21,460 nt of DNA from an uncultured Bacteroides sp. (lineage in GTDB: Bacteria; Bacteroidota; Bacteroidia; Bacteroidales; Bacteroidaceae). Below, piece after piece: positions 1-7,790 of this stretch. The translations under genes and the position numbers were made by a program. Location: the NCBI GenBank assembly GCA_900546645.1, contig URDR01000051.1:1-21460 (forward strand), given 5' to 3'. Position 1 is the first letter of the stretch, and each line of letters begins with the position of its first letter. The notes beneath the pieces are model-generated. The model saw only the letters and a program-made list of their open reading frames with translations. It was not told where the DNA came from and made no database searches.

Positions 1-1
1 C

Positions 2-35
2 GTCTCGTGGGCTCGGAGATGTGTATAAGAGACAG
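2..35 (+). other. Nextera (Tn5) sequencing adapter at contig end, not genomic
   Basis: Bases 2-35 are identical to the Illumina Nextera read-2 transposase adapter. The last 19 bases (17-35) are the Tn5 mosaic end, AGATGTGTATAAGAGACAG. Genomic sequence starts at about base 36, inside guaA. The adapter happens to be open in the guaA frame and adds a false N-terminal peptide (MGSEMCIRDR) to any automatic translation. Confidence 0.97.
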
Positions 36-1434
36 GTCGGTTATCGGTGTGATTTTAAGCGGTTCGCCTTTTAGCGTATATGATAAGGAAGCGTTTAAAA
101 TCGACTTGGACGAAATTCGCGGGAAATATCCGATATTGGGTATTTGCTATGGCGCGCAGTTCATGAGTTATACTTTGGGCGGCAATGTGGAACCGGCCGG
201 AACGCGTGAGTACGGTCGTGCTAATTTGGCTTCGTTCGACAAGGAGAATCCTTTGTTCAAGGGATTTGAGGAGCATTCCCAAGTGTGGATGAGCCATGGC
301 GATACCATTACGAAATTGCCCGAGGGCTTTAAGGTGATAGCTTCTACCGACAAAGTCGTGAACGCCGCTTATCAGGCTGAGGGAGAACCGCTATGGGGTG
401 TGCAGTTCCATCCGGAAGTGTTTCATTCCGTACAGGGAACGCTGTTGCTGAAAAACTTTGTAGTGGACATTTGCGGCAGCAAGCAGGATTGGAGTGCGGC
501 TTCGTTCGTAGACACTACGGTGGCCGAGTTGAAAGCGCAGTTGGGAGACGACCGGGTGATTCTCGGATTGAGCGGTGGTGTGGATTCTTCCGTGGCCGCA
601 GTGTTGCTGAACAAGGCTATCGGTAAGAATCTGACCTGTATCTTCGTAGACCACGGGATGTTGCGTAAGAACGAGTTCAAGAATGTGTTGCACGACTACG
701 AGTGTCTGGGGCTGAACGTGATTGGCGTGGACGCCAGTGCGAAGTTCTTCAAGGATTTGGAGGGAGTGACCGATCCGGAGCAGAAGCGTAAGATTATCGG
801 CCGCGACTTCGTGGAGGTGTTCGATGTGGAAGCTCGGAAAATAACCGATGCCAAGTGGTTGGCGCAGGGAACGATTTATCCCGACCGTATCGAGAGCCTG
901 AATATTACGGGAAAGACCATCAAGAGCCATCACAACGTAGGCGGTTTGCCTGAGGAGATGCACCTGCAACTCTGTGAACCGTTGAAGTGGTTGTTCAAGG
1001 ACGAGGTACGTCGCGTAGGGCGTCAGATGGGAATGCCGGAACATTTGATTACTCGTCATCCGTTCCCCGGACCGGGATTGGCCGTGCGCATCTTGGGTGA
1101 TATTACGCCGGAGAAGGTACGGGTTTTGCAGGATGCCGATGACATTTTCATCCAAGGGTTGAGAGACTGGGGATTGTACGACCAAGTCTGGCAGGCCGGT
1201 GTAATCCTGTTGCCCGTGAAAAGCGTGGGCGTGATGGGGGACGAGCGTACGTATGAACGCGCTGTAGCCCTGCGTGCCGTGACCAGTACGGATGCGATGA
1301 CAGCCGATTGGGCACATTTGCCTTACGATTTCATGGCGAAGGTGAGCAATGATATAATAAATAAGGTGAAAGGAGTGAATCGTGTATGTTACGATATCTC
1401 TTCCAAACCGCCTTCGACGATAGAATGGGAATGA
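36..1434 (+). CDS. guaA: GMP synthase (glutamine-hydrolysing), 5'-truncated by the contig end
   Basis: GuaA makes GMP from XMP, ATP and glutamine-derived ammonia, the last step of guanine nucleotide synthesis in the cytoplasm. The class I glutamine amidotransferase domain shows its nucleophile in GICYGAQF (Cys codon 145-147) and the His-Glu pair in QFHPEVFHS. It is followed by the ATP-pyrophosphatase P-loop SGGVDSS (571-591) and the C-terminal dimerisation domain, which ends in the conserved KPPSTIEWE. About 466 genomic residues are present. Bacteroides GuaA is about 507 residues, so roughly the first 40-45 are missing because the contig starts here, not because the gene is broken. No frameshift is visible. 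The gene is closed by a terminator at 1461-1494. The true start and promoter lie outside the window. Confidence 0.96.
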
Positions 1435-1460
1435 CAATCGTATACCGATATATGGTTGAT

Positions 1461-1494
1461 AATAGCCTCAACTTTTGCAGTTGGGGCTATTTTT
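1461..1494 (+). terminator. Rho-independent terminator of guaA
   Basis: A 13-bp stem (AATAGCCTCAACT, 1461-1473, pairing with AGTTGGGGCTATT, 1479-1491, one G-U pair) has a 5-nt loop and runs into a T tract. It lies 27 bp after the guaA stop. Confidence 0.9.
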
Positions 1495-1534
1495 CATGTC
1501 GGAGTTATTAAAATGAAATAAAAATCATATCAGA

Positions 1535-3043
1535 ATGAACAGATTGGGCATAAAGGTTTTGTTGTGGTGTGCGCTGCCTGCTTTGACTGGTAGAGCACAA
1601 TCCGACACGACGTTGACTTATCGTGTCGAGGCCTCTGCGAATGTCAGTTCCGGAGATTATGCACCGTTGTGGTTTACGGCCAATCGGAACGGTCTGTCGA
1701 GCCAGAAACCGAACAGTGCTTATTTGCGTGCGGGGCTTACTTATCGTAAATCTTTTAATCATGGTTGGCGGATTGGAGCCGGGTTGGATTTGGCTGCGGC
1801 CGTGAACAGTCCTTCCGAATTTATCGTGCAACAGGCTTATGCAGACTTTTCGTGGAGAGTTCTTAATTTGAGTATCGGGAACAAGGAACGCAATCCGTTG
1901 GGGAAGAACCCGCTGTTGAGCAGCGGCGGAATGGTGGAAGGAAACAATGCGCGACCTGTTCCTCAGATAAGGGCAGAGATTGCGGATTATTATACGGTGC
2001 CGGGAACGAAGGGATGGTTTGCTTTTAAAGGCTATATCGCTTACGGACGTTTTACGGACGACCGTTGGCAGCGTGATTTTGCGGGGGCAAACCATCAGAC
2101 TTACGTGGAGGACATTCTTTATCACAGCAAGGAGTTGATGTTCAAGGTGGGAAACAAGGAAAGGTTTCCTTTGGAAGCTGAAGTCGGTATGCTGATGTCG
2201 GCTCAATTCGGAGGAACGCAGCATACCTTCTCTTTGAAAGACGGTGAGTGGAAAGAGACTGTGTACGAGATGCCTCATGGATTGAAGAATTATGCCAAAG
2301 TTTTCTTGGCCCAAGCCGGGGGAGACGGCACTACCGGGGGGGATCAGGTGAATGTGGAAGGCAATCATGTGGGCAGTTGGAACTTTGCGTTGAATTATTA
2401 TTGGCGCGATTGGAAGTTCCGTGCATATTATGAACATTTCTTTGACGACCATTCACAAATGTTCCTCCAATACGGACGTTGGAAAGACGGGCACTTAGGA
2501 TTTGAGATTACTTTGCCCAGAAACCGTTGGGTCAATACATTGCTTTGGGAAGGATTGGCCACGAAAGACCAGTCGGGTCCTATTTTGTATGACGGAGACG
2601 AACGTTTTCCGGGAGCGGCTTTTCCAGGTATGCAAGTGAGTGCTTGTGACGATTACTACAATAATTTCTTTTATCAGTCTTGGCAACATTATGGTCTGGG
2701 TGTCGGTAACCCATTGTTGCCCGGACCGATCTACAACCGCGACGGTAGCCTTAAGTTCCGGAGTAACCGCGTGCGTGCCAATCATTGGGCTTTCAGCGGG
2801 ACACCGTCTGATGAGTGGGCCTATCGCGTACTGATGTCGTATGCGCTTCATTGGGGAACATACGTCAATCCTTTGGATAAGATATGCAAACAGTTCAGTT
2901 CGCTGTATGAAGTGACGTATTCGCCCAAGGCGTTGTCCGGATGGCATTTTTCCGTTTCGGCGGCCGTGGATCATGGTGATTATCTCGGTAATAGCGGTGG
3001 CGGTATGATAACCATAAGAAAGGAGGGGATATGTATAAAATAA
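1535..3043 (+). CDS. Capsule assembly Wzi-family outer membrane beta-barrel protein
   Basis: This is a 502-residue protein with a short signal peptide (about residues 1-21, MNRLGIKVLLWCALPALTGRA, cleaved near the typical Bacteroidetes Ala-Gln). The rest is mature sequence with alternating aromatic and polar strands such as WFTANRNGLSS, AGLDLAAAVNS and NFALNYYWRDWKFRAYYEHFF. Start-region motifs and length fit the Caps_assemb_Wzi family (PF14052). Family knowledge: E. coli Wzi is an outer-membrane barrel that helps anchor capsule to the cell surface. Bacteroidetes homologues are common and often lie outside capsule loci, as here, so the function is inferred from family only. No clear -7 promoter box was found between the guaA terminator and the ATG. 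The 3' end overlaps the next gene by 13 bp, suggesting co-transcription and a possible functional link. Confidence 0.8.
   Translation: MNRLGIKVLLWCALPALTGRAQSDTTLTYRVEASANVSSGDYAPLWFTANRNGLSSQKPNSAYLRAGLTYRKSFNHGWRIGAGLDLAAAVNSPSEFIVQQAYADFSWRVLNLSIGNKERNPLGKNPLLSSGGMVEGNNARPVPQIRAEIADYYTVPGTKGWFAFKGYIAYGRFTDDRWQRDFAGANHQTYVEDILYHSKELMFKVGNKERFPLEAEVGMLMSAQFGGTQHTFSLKDGEWKETVYEMPHGLKNYAKVFLAQAGGDGTTGGDQVNVEGNHVGSWNFALNYYWRDWKFRAYYEHFFDDHSQMFLQYGRWKDGHLGFEITLPRNRWVNTLLWEGLATKDQSGPILYDGDERFPGAAFPGMQVSACDDYYNNFFYQSWQHYGLGVGNPLLPGPIYNRDGSLKFRSNRVRANHWAFSGTPSDEWAYRVLMSYALHWGTYVNPLDKICKQFSSLYEVTYSPKALSGWHFSVSAAVDHGDYLGNSGGGMITIRKEGICIK
3017..3030 (+). promoter_or_regulatory. Strong Shine-Dalgarno sequence inside the wzi-like gene
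   Basis: AAGAAAGGAGGGGAT directly precedes the ATG at 3031. A near-perfect AGGAGG is unusual here, because most genes in this window have A/T-rich leaders. It fixes the start of the overlapping lipoprotein gene. Confidence 0.7.
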
Positions 3044-3477
3044 ACAGTTTGGTTTTTAAATGGATTTGTTTCTGTCTGCTTGTTCCGTTCTGTTTGTCTT
3101 GTACGGATAAGGCTCCGGAATATCCAGACTTGGAAGGATATTGGAAACAAGAGTGGATAGAGGATGAGGCTACGGACGGGCAATCGGAATGTAATCGCCT
3201 TTTTTGGGCATTTCAGCTCGGAGTGTCCGAGATTCGGGATTTGGGCGGAAACGGTTATGGGACGTACGTGTGCAGGTATGATTATAATGAGGGAGCTGCT
3301 ACCTTGCGTATGTATAATTTCAGGGTAAAAGGGAGCCAGTCTCAAGAAGCGGATGTGGATAAACTGAAACATTTCGGTATACCTTCCGGAGATGTGACAT
3401 TTGAGGTCGTACGGCTCGACGGTGACCATATGGTGCTACGCTCGGGAGGGACTTCCTTGTATTTTCGTTCCTTTTAA
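3031..3477 (+). CDS. Small lipocalin-like lipoprotein, function unknown
   Basis: This is a 148-residue protein with a basic N-terminus, a hydrophobic segment (residues 8-20) and a likely lipidated Cys24 in the context CLSC-TDK. The lipobox is atypical, with Cys at -3. The mature part starts LEGYWKQEW, the typical first strand of Bacteroidetes lipocalin-like domains (DUF4847/DUF5004 type, assigned by resemblance only). It ends with short beta strands (HMVLRSGGTSLYFRSF). The start is supported by the strong Shine-Dalgarno sequence. The gene overlaps the Wzi-family gene by 13 bp in another frame, so the two are probably one transcription unit and both act in the envelope. There is no acidic surface-export signal after the Cys, so it may stay periplasmic. 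No specific ligand can be named. Confidence 0.75.
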   Translation: MYKINSLVFKWICFCLLVPFCLSCTDKAPEYPDLEGYWKQEWIEDEATDGQSECNRLFWAFQLGVSEIRDLGGNGYGTYVCRYDYNEGAATLRMYNFRVKGSQSQEADVDKLKHFGIPSGDVTFEVVRLDGDHMVLRSGGTSLYFRSF

Positions 3478-3517
3478 TTTTTTCCTCTTTTATATGCTCT
3501 ATTTCAAAAGAAATTCA

Positions 3518-3526
3518 TAAATTTGC
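3518..3526 (+). promoter_or_regulatory. Bacteroidetes -7 promoter box of gap
   Basis: TAAATTTGC matches the Bacteroides -7 consensus TAnnTTTGy. No convincing TTTG -33 box was found at the usual distance. Transcription would start near 3533, giving a leader of about 100 nt before the gap ATG. Confidence 0.65.
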
Positions 3527-3633
3527 AGTGCGCAAGCGGAGGGAGGACAGACTTCAAAATGCTCATGCTGCAAAATAGTAGAAAAGAGTTAAATAACTTA
3601 TATTAGAACCTTTAATTTTAAAGATTAAGTAAA

Positions 3634-4644
3634 ATGATTAAAGTAGGTATTAATGGTTTCGGTCGTATCGGCCGTTTCGTATTCCGTGCTGCTCAGAACA
3701 GAAGCGACATCCAGATCGTAGGTATCAATGACTTGTGTCCGGTAGATTACTTGGCTTACATGCTGAAGTATGACACTATGCACGGTGCTTTCGAGGGTAC
3801 AATCGAAGCTGATGTTGAAAACAGCAAGTTGATTGTGAACGGCAAGGCAATCCGCGTAACTGCAGAACGTAATCCGGCTGATTTGAAGTGGAACGAAATC
3901 GAGGCTGAATATGTAGTTGAGTCTACTGGTTTGTTCCTGACTCAGGAAAAGGCTCAGGCTCATATCGATGCAGGTGCTAAGTACGTAGTTATGTCTGCTC
4001 CTTCTAAGGACGCTACTCCGATGTTCGTTTGCGGTGTAAACTTCGACAAATACGTAAAGGGTACTCAATTCGTTTCTAACGCTTCTTGTACGACAAACTG
4101 TTTGGCTCCTATCGCTAAGGTTTTGAATGACAACTGGGGTATCACAGACGGTTTGATGACAACTGTTCACTCTACTACTGCTACTCAGAAGACTGTTGAC
4201 GGTCCTTCTATGAAGGATTGGCGTGGTGGTCGTGCTGCTTCTGGCAACATCATCCCGTCTTCTACAGGTGCTGCTAAGGCTGTAGGTAAGGTTATTCCTG
4301 AATTGAACGGTAAGTTGACCGGTATGTCTATGCGCGTTCCGACTTTGGACGTTTCTGTAGTTGACTTGACTGTTAACTTGGCTAAACCGGCTACTTACGC
4401 TGAAATCTGCGCTGCTATGAAGGAAGCTTCTGAAGGCGAATTGGCAGGCGTATTGGGTTACACTGAAGATGCAGTTGTTTCTTCTGACTTCTTGGGTGAC
4501 ACTCGTACTTCTATCTTCGATGCTAAAGCTGGTATCGCTTTGACTGATACTTTCGTTAAAGTGGTTTCTTGGTATGACAACGAAATCGGTTACTCTAACA
4601 AAGTATTGGATTTAATCGCTCACATGGCTTCTGTAAACTGCTAA
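3634..4644 (+). CDS. gap: Glyceraldehyde-3-phosphate dehydrogenase, type I
   Basis: GAPDH converts glyceraldehyde-3-phosphate, NAD and phosphate to 1,3-bisphosphoglycerate in glycolysis (cytoplasmic tetramer). The 336-residue length is standard. Visible motifs are the Rossmann NAD-binding GINGFGRIGR (residues 5-14), Asp33 after the second strand (NAD rather than NADP preference), the catalytic SNASCTTNCLAP with Cys152, the partner His179 in TTVHSTTATQ, and the C-terminal SWYDNEIGYSNKV. The gene stands alone, with its own -7 box and terminator. Codon use is strongly biased (GCT for Ala, TCT for Ser, ACT for Thr, CGT for Arg) and differs from its neighbours, as expected for a very highly expressed gene. 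Confidence 0.97.
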   Translation: MIKVGINGFGRIGRFVFRAAQNRSDIQIVGINDLCPVDYLAYMLKYDTMHGAFEGTIEADVENSKLIVNGKAIRVTAERNPADLKWNEIEAEYVVESTGLFLTQEKAQAHIDAGAKYVVMSAPSKDATPMFVCGVNFDKYVKGTQFVSNASCTTNCLAPIAKVLNDNWGITDGLMTTVHSTTATQKTVDGPSMKDWRGGRAASGNIIPSSTGAAKAVGKVIPELNGKLTGMSMRVPTLDVSVVDLTVNLAKPATYAEICAAMKEASEGELAGVLGYTEDAVVSSDFLGDTRTSIFDAKAGIALTDTFVKVVSWYDNEIGYSNKVLDLIAHMASVNC

Positions 4645-4665
4645 TCAGTTAACATAAACCTATAT

Positions 4666-4699
4666 AAAAGCCGTCCGGTTCTCCCGGATGGCTTTTTTT
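4666..4699 (+). terminator. Rho-independent terminator of gap
   Basis: AAAAGCCGTCCGG (4666-4678) pairs with CCGGATGGCTTTT (4684-4696, one G-U pair) around a 5-nt loop and runs into T7. It lies just after the gap stop and before the miaA promoter. Confidence 0.92.
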
Positions 4700-4754
4700 A
4701 TGCCTTTAAAGGGGATTTTTAGGAAATGTCGGCTTCTGATGTGCAGAAAAAAGC

Positions 4755-4762
4755 TATCTTTG
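4755..4762 (+). promoter_or_regulatory. Bacteroidetes -7 promoter box of the miaA operon
   Basis: TATCTTTG matches TAnnTTTG exactly, 24 bp upstream of the chosen miaA ATG and downstream of the gap terminator. A -33 TTTG is not evident. The box also shows that the longer open frame beginning at 4688 (inside the gap terminator) is not the real start. Confidence 0.7.
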
Positions 4763-4786
4763 TGTCAGAACTTTCAGTATAAGCTT

Positions 4787-5707
4787 ATGAAATATGATCT
4801 GATAACGATACTTGGACCGACGGCTTCGGGAAAAACTCCTCTGGCAGCAGCATTGGCTGCCCGTTTGCAAACAGAAATCATCAGTGCAGACAGCCGGCAG
4901 ATTTACCGCCGGATGGATTTGGGTACGGGAAAAGATTTGGCCGATTATACCGTGGGCCATCATCATGTGCCGTATCATCTGATTGATATTGCTGAGCCGG
5001 GATATAAGTATAATGTATTCGAGTTTCAGAGAGATTTCCTGACGGCTTATCATGATATGAAGCGCAGGGGCCTGCTCCCTATATTGTGCGGAGGTACGGG
5101 AATGTATCTGGAGTCGGTGCTGAAGGGATACCGTCTGCTTCCTGTTCCTGAAAATCCGGAACTGAGAACCCGGCTGGCAGATAAATCATTGGATGAACTG
5201 ACTGCCTTGCTGGCTACTTACAAGAAATTACATAACTCTACCGATGTAGATACAGTGAAACGGGCGATACGTGCCATCGAGATAGAAGAATATTATCTGA
5301 CACAAGATGTGGAGGCACGTACATTTCCCGAAATAAACAGTCTGATTATAGGTGTGGACATTGACCGGGAGTTGCGCCGCAAGAAAATATCGCTTCGCCT
5401 GAAACAACGGCTGGAAGACGGCATGGTAGATGAGGTCAGAAATCTGATAAACAGCGGCATTGCCCCCGATGATTTAATCTATTATGGATTGGAGTATAAA
5501 TATCTCACACTTTATGTTACCGGAAAGTTGACTTACGAAGAAATGTACAGCCAGCTCGAAATAGCCATTCATCAGTTTGCCAAACGTCAGATGACGTGGT
5601 TCCGGGGAATGAAACGCAGGGGATTTACCATTCATTGGATTGATGCTTCGCTGCCTATGGAAGAAAAGGTGGGGAAAATTATGGAACTCTTTAAAATGAA
5701 AGAATAA
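4787..5707 (+). CDS. miaA: tRNA dimethylallyltransferase
   Basis: MiaA transfers a dimethylallyl group to N6 of A37 in tRNAs reading U-starting codons (the i6A modification). Visible motifs are the P-loop GPTASGKT (residues 10-17), the family motif ADSRQIYRRMDLGTGK (34-49), LCGGTGMYLESVLKGY, and the C-terminal QFAKRQMTWFRGM that contacts tRNA. The start at 4787 gives 306 residues beginning MKYDLITILGPTASGKT, as in Bacteroides homologues. An upstream in-frame ATG at 4688 would add 33 unlike residues and lies inside the gap terminator, so it is rejected. The stop is 2 bp before the lipid kinase gene, so the genes form an operon. Many Bacteroides genomes carry a second miaA paralogue, so the suffix cannot be decided here. 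Confidence 0.95.
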   Translation: MKYDLITILGPTASGKTPLAAALAARLQTEIISADSRQIYRRMDLGTGKDLADYTVGHHHVPYHLIDIAEPGYKYNVFEFQRDFLTAYHDMKRRGLLPILCGGTGMYLESVLKGYRLLPVPENPELRTRLADKSLDELTALLATYKKLHNSTDVDTVKRAIRAIEIEEYYLTQDVEARTFPEINSLIIGVDIDRELRRKKISLRLKQRLEDGMVDEVRNLINSGIAPDDLIYYGLEYKYLTLYVTGKLTYEEMYSQLEIAIHQFAKRQMTWFRGMKRRGFTIHWIDASLPMEEKVGKIMELFKMKE

Positions 5708-5709
5708 GT

Positions 5710-6642
5710 ATGGCGGTAGAACCTAACAGATGGGGGGTGATTTACAACCCGAAAGCCGGGAGCCGGAAGGCTCAGAAACGTTGGACTGAAATCCGCGATT
5801 ACATGGAATCTCGCGGGGTGAAGTTTGATTATGTCCAGTCGGAAGGATTTGGGTCGGTGGAGCGTTTGGCCAGAACACTGGCGAATAATGGATACCGTAC
5901 GATAGTTGTGGTGGGAGGTGACGGAGCCATCAATGATGCAGTAAACGGTATCATGAATGCAGAAGTTGAAGATAAGCATGAAATAGCCTTCGGCATCATT
6001 CCCAATGGCATCGGAAACGACTTTGCCAAATACTGGGGACTGGATTCGGGCGATTATAAAGGGGCTGTCGATGTGCTGATTAACCGCCGCCTGCGTAAAG
6101 TAGACGTGGGCGTGTTTAGCTATTATGATGGTGAAGTCCATAAAACCCGATATTTCCTGAATGCGGTATATATGGGACTGGGAGCCCGTATCGTACGAAT
6201 CACCAATGAAACCCGTCGATTTTGGGGAATCCCTATGATTTCCTATCTGTCTTCGCTTTTCCTGGTTGCGTTTGAGCGCAAGTTGCATCGCATGCATCTC
6301 AAGGTAAACGACGAACATATCCGCGGACGCATCATGGCGGTGGGGATAGGAAGTGCCTATGGATATGGACTGACTCCGAGTGCGGTTCCTTACAATGGGT
6401 GGCTGGATGTTTCAGTTATCTATCGTCCTGAACTCCGTCAGCTGATATCTGGTTTGTGGATGTTGCACCAAGGGCGGTTGCTGAATCATAAAACAGTGAA
6501 ACCTTACCGTACACGCCATGTGAAGATACTGAGAGCGCAAAATGCGGAGGTAAGCCTTGACGGACGCTTATGGTTAGACCGGCATTTCCCCATTGATATT
6601 ACGATTGCTCAAGAAGCATTGACCCTGATAATACCCAAATAA
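5710..6642 (+). CDS. Diacylglycerol/lipid kinase family protein
   Basis: This is a 310-residue protein of the diacylglycerol kinase catalytic family (PF00781; DgkB/YegS type). It shows the N-terminal YNPKAGS motif (residues 12-18), the nucleotide-binding GGDGAINDAVNG (69-80; the usual Thr after GGDG is Ala here), FGIIPNGIGNDFAK (94-107), and a C-terminal EVSLDGRLW strand typical of the second domain. By family it phosphorylates a lipid hydroxyl (diacylglycerol, sphingoid base or similar) with ATP at the inner face of the membrane. The true substrate is not readable from sequence, and Bacteroides sphingolipids make a ceramide or sphingoid substrate a reasonable alternative. It lies 2 bp after miaA and 2 bp before kdsA, which implies translational coupling in a three-gene operon. 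Confidence 0.88.
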   Translation: MAVEPNRWGVIYNPKAGSRKAQKRWTEIRDYMESRGVKFDYVQSEGFGSVERLARTLANNGYRTIVVVGGDGAINDAVNGIMNAEVEDKHEIAFGIIPNGIGNDFAKYWGLDSGDYKGAVDVLINRRLRKVDVGVFSYYDGEVHKTRYFLNAVYMGLGARIVRITNETRRFWGIPMISYLSSLFLVAFERKLHRMHLKVNDEHIRGRIMAVGIGSAYGYGLTPSAVPYNGWLDVSVIYRPELRQLISGLWMLHQGRLLNHKTVKPYRTRHVKILRAQNAEVSLDGRLWLDRHFPIDITIAQEALTLIIPK

Positions 6643-6644
6643 TT

Positions 6645-7451
6645 ATGATACATACTGTTGCAGATTTGAAGCAGGGAGACAACTTCTTCCTGCTGGCTGG
6701 TCCTTGTGTGATCGAGGGCGAGGAGATGGCACTCCGCATTGCGGAACGTGTGGTGAAGATTACAGATAAATTGCATATCCCTTATGTATTTAAGGGCTCT
6801 TACCGGAAGGCCAACCGTTCGCGGTTGGATTCGTTTACGGGAATAGGCGATGAAAAAGCCTTGCGTATTTTGGCTAAAGTGCGTGATACGTTTGGAGTGC
6901 CGGTGGTGACGGATATTCACACAGCTGATGAAGCGACTATGGCTGCCGAATACGTAGATGTGTTGCAGATTCCTGCTTTTTTGTGCCGGCAGACCGATTT
7001 GCTGGTAGCTGCAGCACAGACCGGAAAGATGGTGAATATCAAGAAAGGACAGTTCCTTTCTCCGGGAGCGATGCGCTTTGCTGCCGATAAGGTGGTGGAA
7101 GCAGGAAATAATCAGGTGATGCTGACCGAAAGAGGAACCACCTTTGGCTATCAGGATTTGGTGGTTGACTACCGTGGTATCCCCGAAATGCAGTCGTTCG
7201 GTTTCCCCGTAATCTTAGATGTAACCCATTCTTTACAGCAACCTAATCAGACCTCGGGTGTAACTGGCGGAATGCCTCAGCTGATTGAAACGGTGGCTAA
7301 GGCTGGTGTGGCTGTCGGCGTCGACGGGCTGTTTATGGAAACGCATGAAGACCCGTCGGTGGCGAAAAGTGATGGAGCCAATATGCTGAAACTCGATTTG
7401 CTGGAGGAATTACTGGTCAAGTTGGTCCGTATCCGTCAGAGCTTGAAATAA
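6645..7451 (+). CDS. kdsA: 3-deoxy-8-phosphooctulonate synthase (Kdo-8-phosphate synthase)
   Basis: KdsA condenses phosphoenolpyruvate and arabinose-5-phosphate to Kdo-8-phosphate for lipopolysaccharide inner-core or lipid A synthesis. The 268 residues show AGPCVIEG (18-25), KGSYRKANRSR (50-60), QIPAFLCRQTDLL, NIKKGQFLSPGAM, DVTHSLQQP and METHEDPSVAKSDGAN. Cys21, His195, Glu232 and Asp243 sit where the Aquifex-type metal-dependent enzymes bind their metal (E. coli KdsA has Asn in place of this Cys), so this should be the metal-dependent class. The ATG is 2 bp after the lipid kinase stop, making it the third gene of the miaA operon. The grouping mixes tRNA modification with envelope lipid chemistry. 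Confidence 0.95.
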   Translation: MIHTVADLKQGDNFFLLAGPCVIEGEEMALRIAERVVKITDKLHIPYVFKGSYRKANRSRLDSFTGIGDEKALRILAKVRDTFGVPVVTDIHTADEATMAAEYVDVLQIPAFLCRQTDLLVAAAQTGKMVNIKKGQFLSPGAMRFAADKVVEAGNNQVMLTERGTTFGYQDLVVDYRGIPEMQSFGFPVILDVTHSLQQPNQTSGVTGGMPQLIETVAKAGVAVGVDGLFMETHEDPSVAKSDGANMLKLDLLEELLVKLVRIRQSLK

Positions 7452-7790
7452 AACTCAAGACGCCGGTGCATCTTGGTGTTTTGAGAGCCTGTTTGAATTT
7501 TACCGCCCCAAGCCATATAAACTTGCTCACCGGAAAAATTTAGGCAGGCTTTTATAATTCAAGTTTCGTAAGTGCCCAACTTGTTGGTTGGCAAGGCTTC
7601 AGGTGACAAGTTGACGAGGTTTAAAAAGTTTTTTCTCTATGTATACAAGTAACCGGACATTTCGGTGCCTTGCTGTCTTGTTACCTTGAAAGCAAATCGG
7701 CGAAACTCAGGTCATTAACCATAAATCGGATAACAATCCATATCCTTGCAGGAAAGGAATTTTATCAATTTTCAAACACATAGGAACTCA
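7452..7790. repeat. Gene-free intergenic stretch with nested inverted repeats
   Basis: No supportable coding region lies here. Besides the hairpin at 7454-7485, there is AGCCTG (7486-7491) facing CAGGCT (7545-7550, followed by TTTT), a perfect 8-bp pair CAACTTGT (7577-7584) and ACAAGTTG (7606-7613), and CAAGTAAC (7646-7653) facing GTTACCTTG (7680-7688) with an inner ACCG/CGGT. Variants of CTTGTnAC/CAAGTTGAC recur several times in both orientations, suggesting a degenerate intergenic repeat. A weak -7-like box TATCCTTG sits at 7741-7748, upstream of the porin gene. Confidence 0.5.
7454..7485 (+). terminator. Hairpin after kdsA, possible weak terminator
   Basis: CTCAAGACGCC (7454-7464) pairs with GGTGTTTTGAG (7475-7485) with two G-U pairs and a 10-nt loop, 2 bp after the kdsA stop. 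The base is followed by AGCCTGTTTG rather than a clean T run, so it may be a processing or stability hairpin rather than an intrinsic terminator. Confidence 0.5.

Noticed and set aside
2..35. A real Tn5-like transposon end
   Set aside because: The full 34 bases equal the commercial adapter, not only the mosaic end, and they sit exactly at the contig edge.
391..1437. Long minus-strand open frame opposite guaA (348 codons)
   Set aside because: It lies fully antisense to a conserved gene, has no family resemblance, and arises from codon bias of guaA.
1508..2452. Minus-strand open frame opposite the Wzi-family gene (314 codons)
   Set aside because: Low-complexity, His/Ser-rich translation with no domain; a shadow of the plus-strand gene.
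4688..4786. Longer N-terminus of MiaA from the in-frame ATG at 4688
   Set aside because: It would start inside the gap terminator and upstream of the -7 box, and would add residues absent from MiaA homologues.
7746..7790. TTG start for the porin
   Set aside because: It places 15 unlike residues before a typical signal peptide that begins at ATG 7791.
7452..7790. CRISPR array
   Set aside because: The repeated words are short, inverted and irregularly spaced; there are no uniform direct repeats or spacers and no cas genes in the window.
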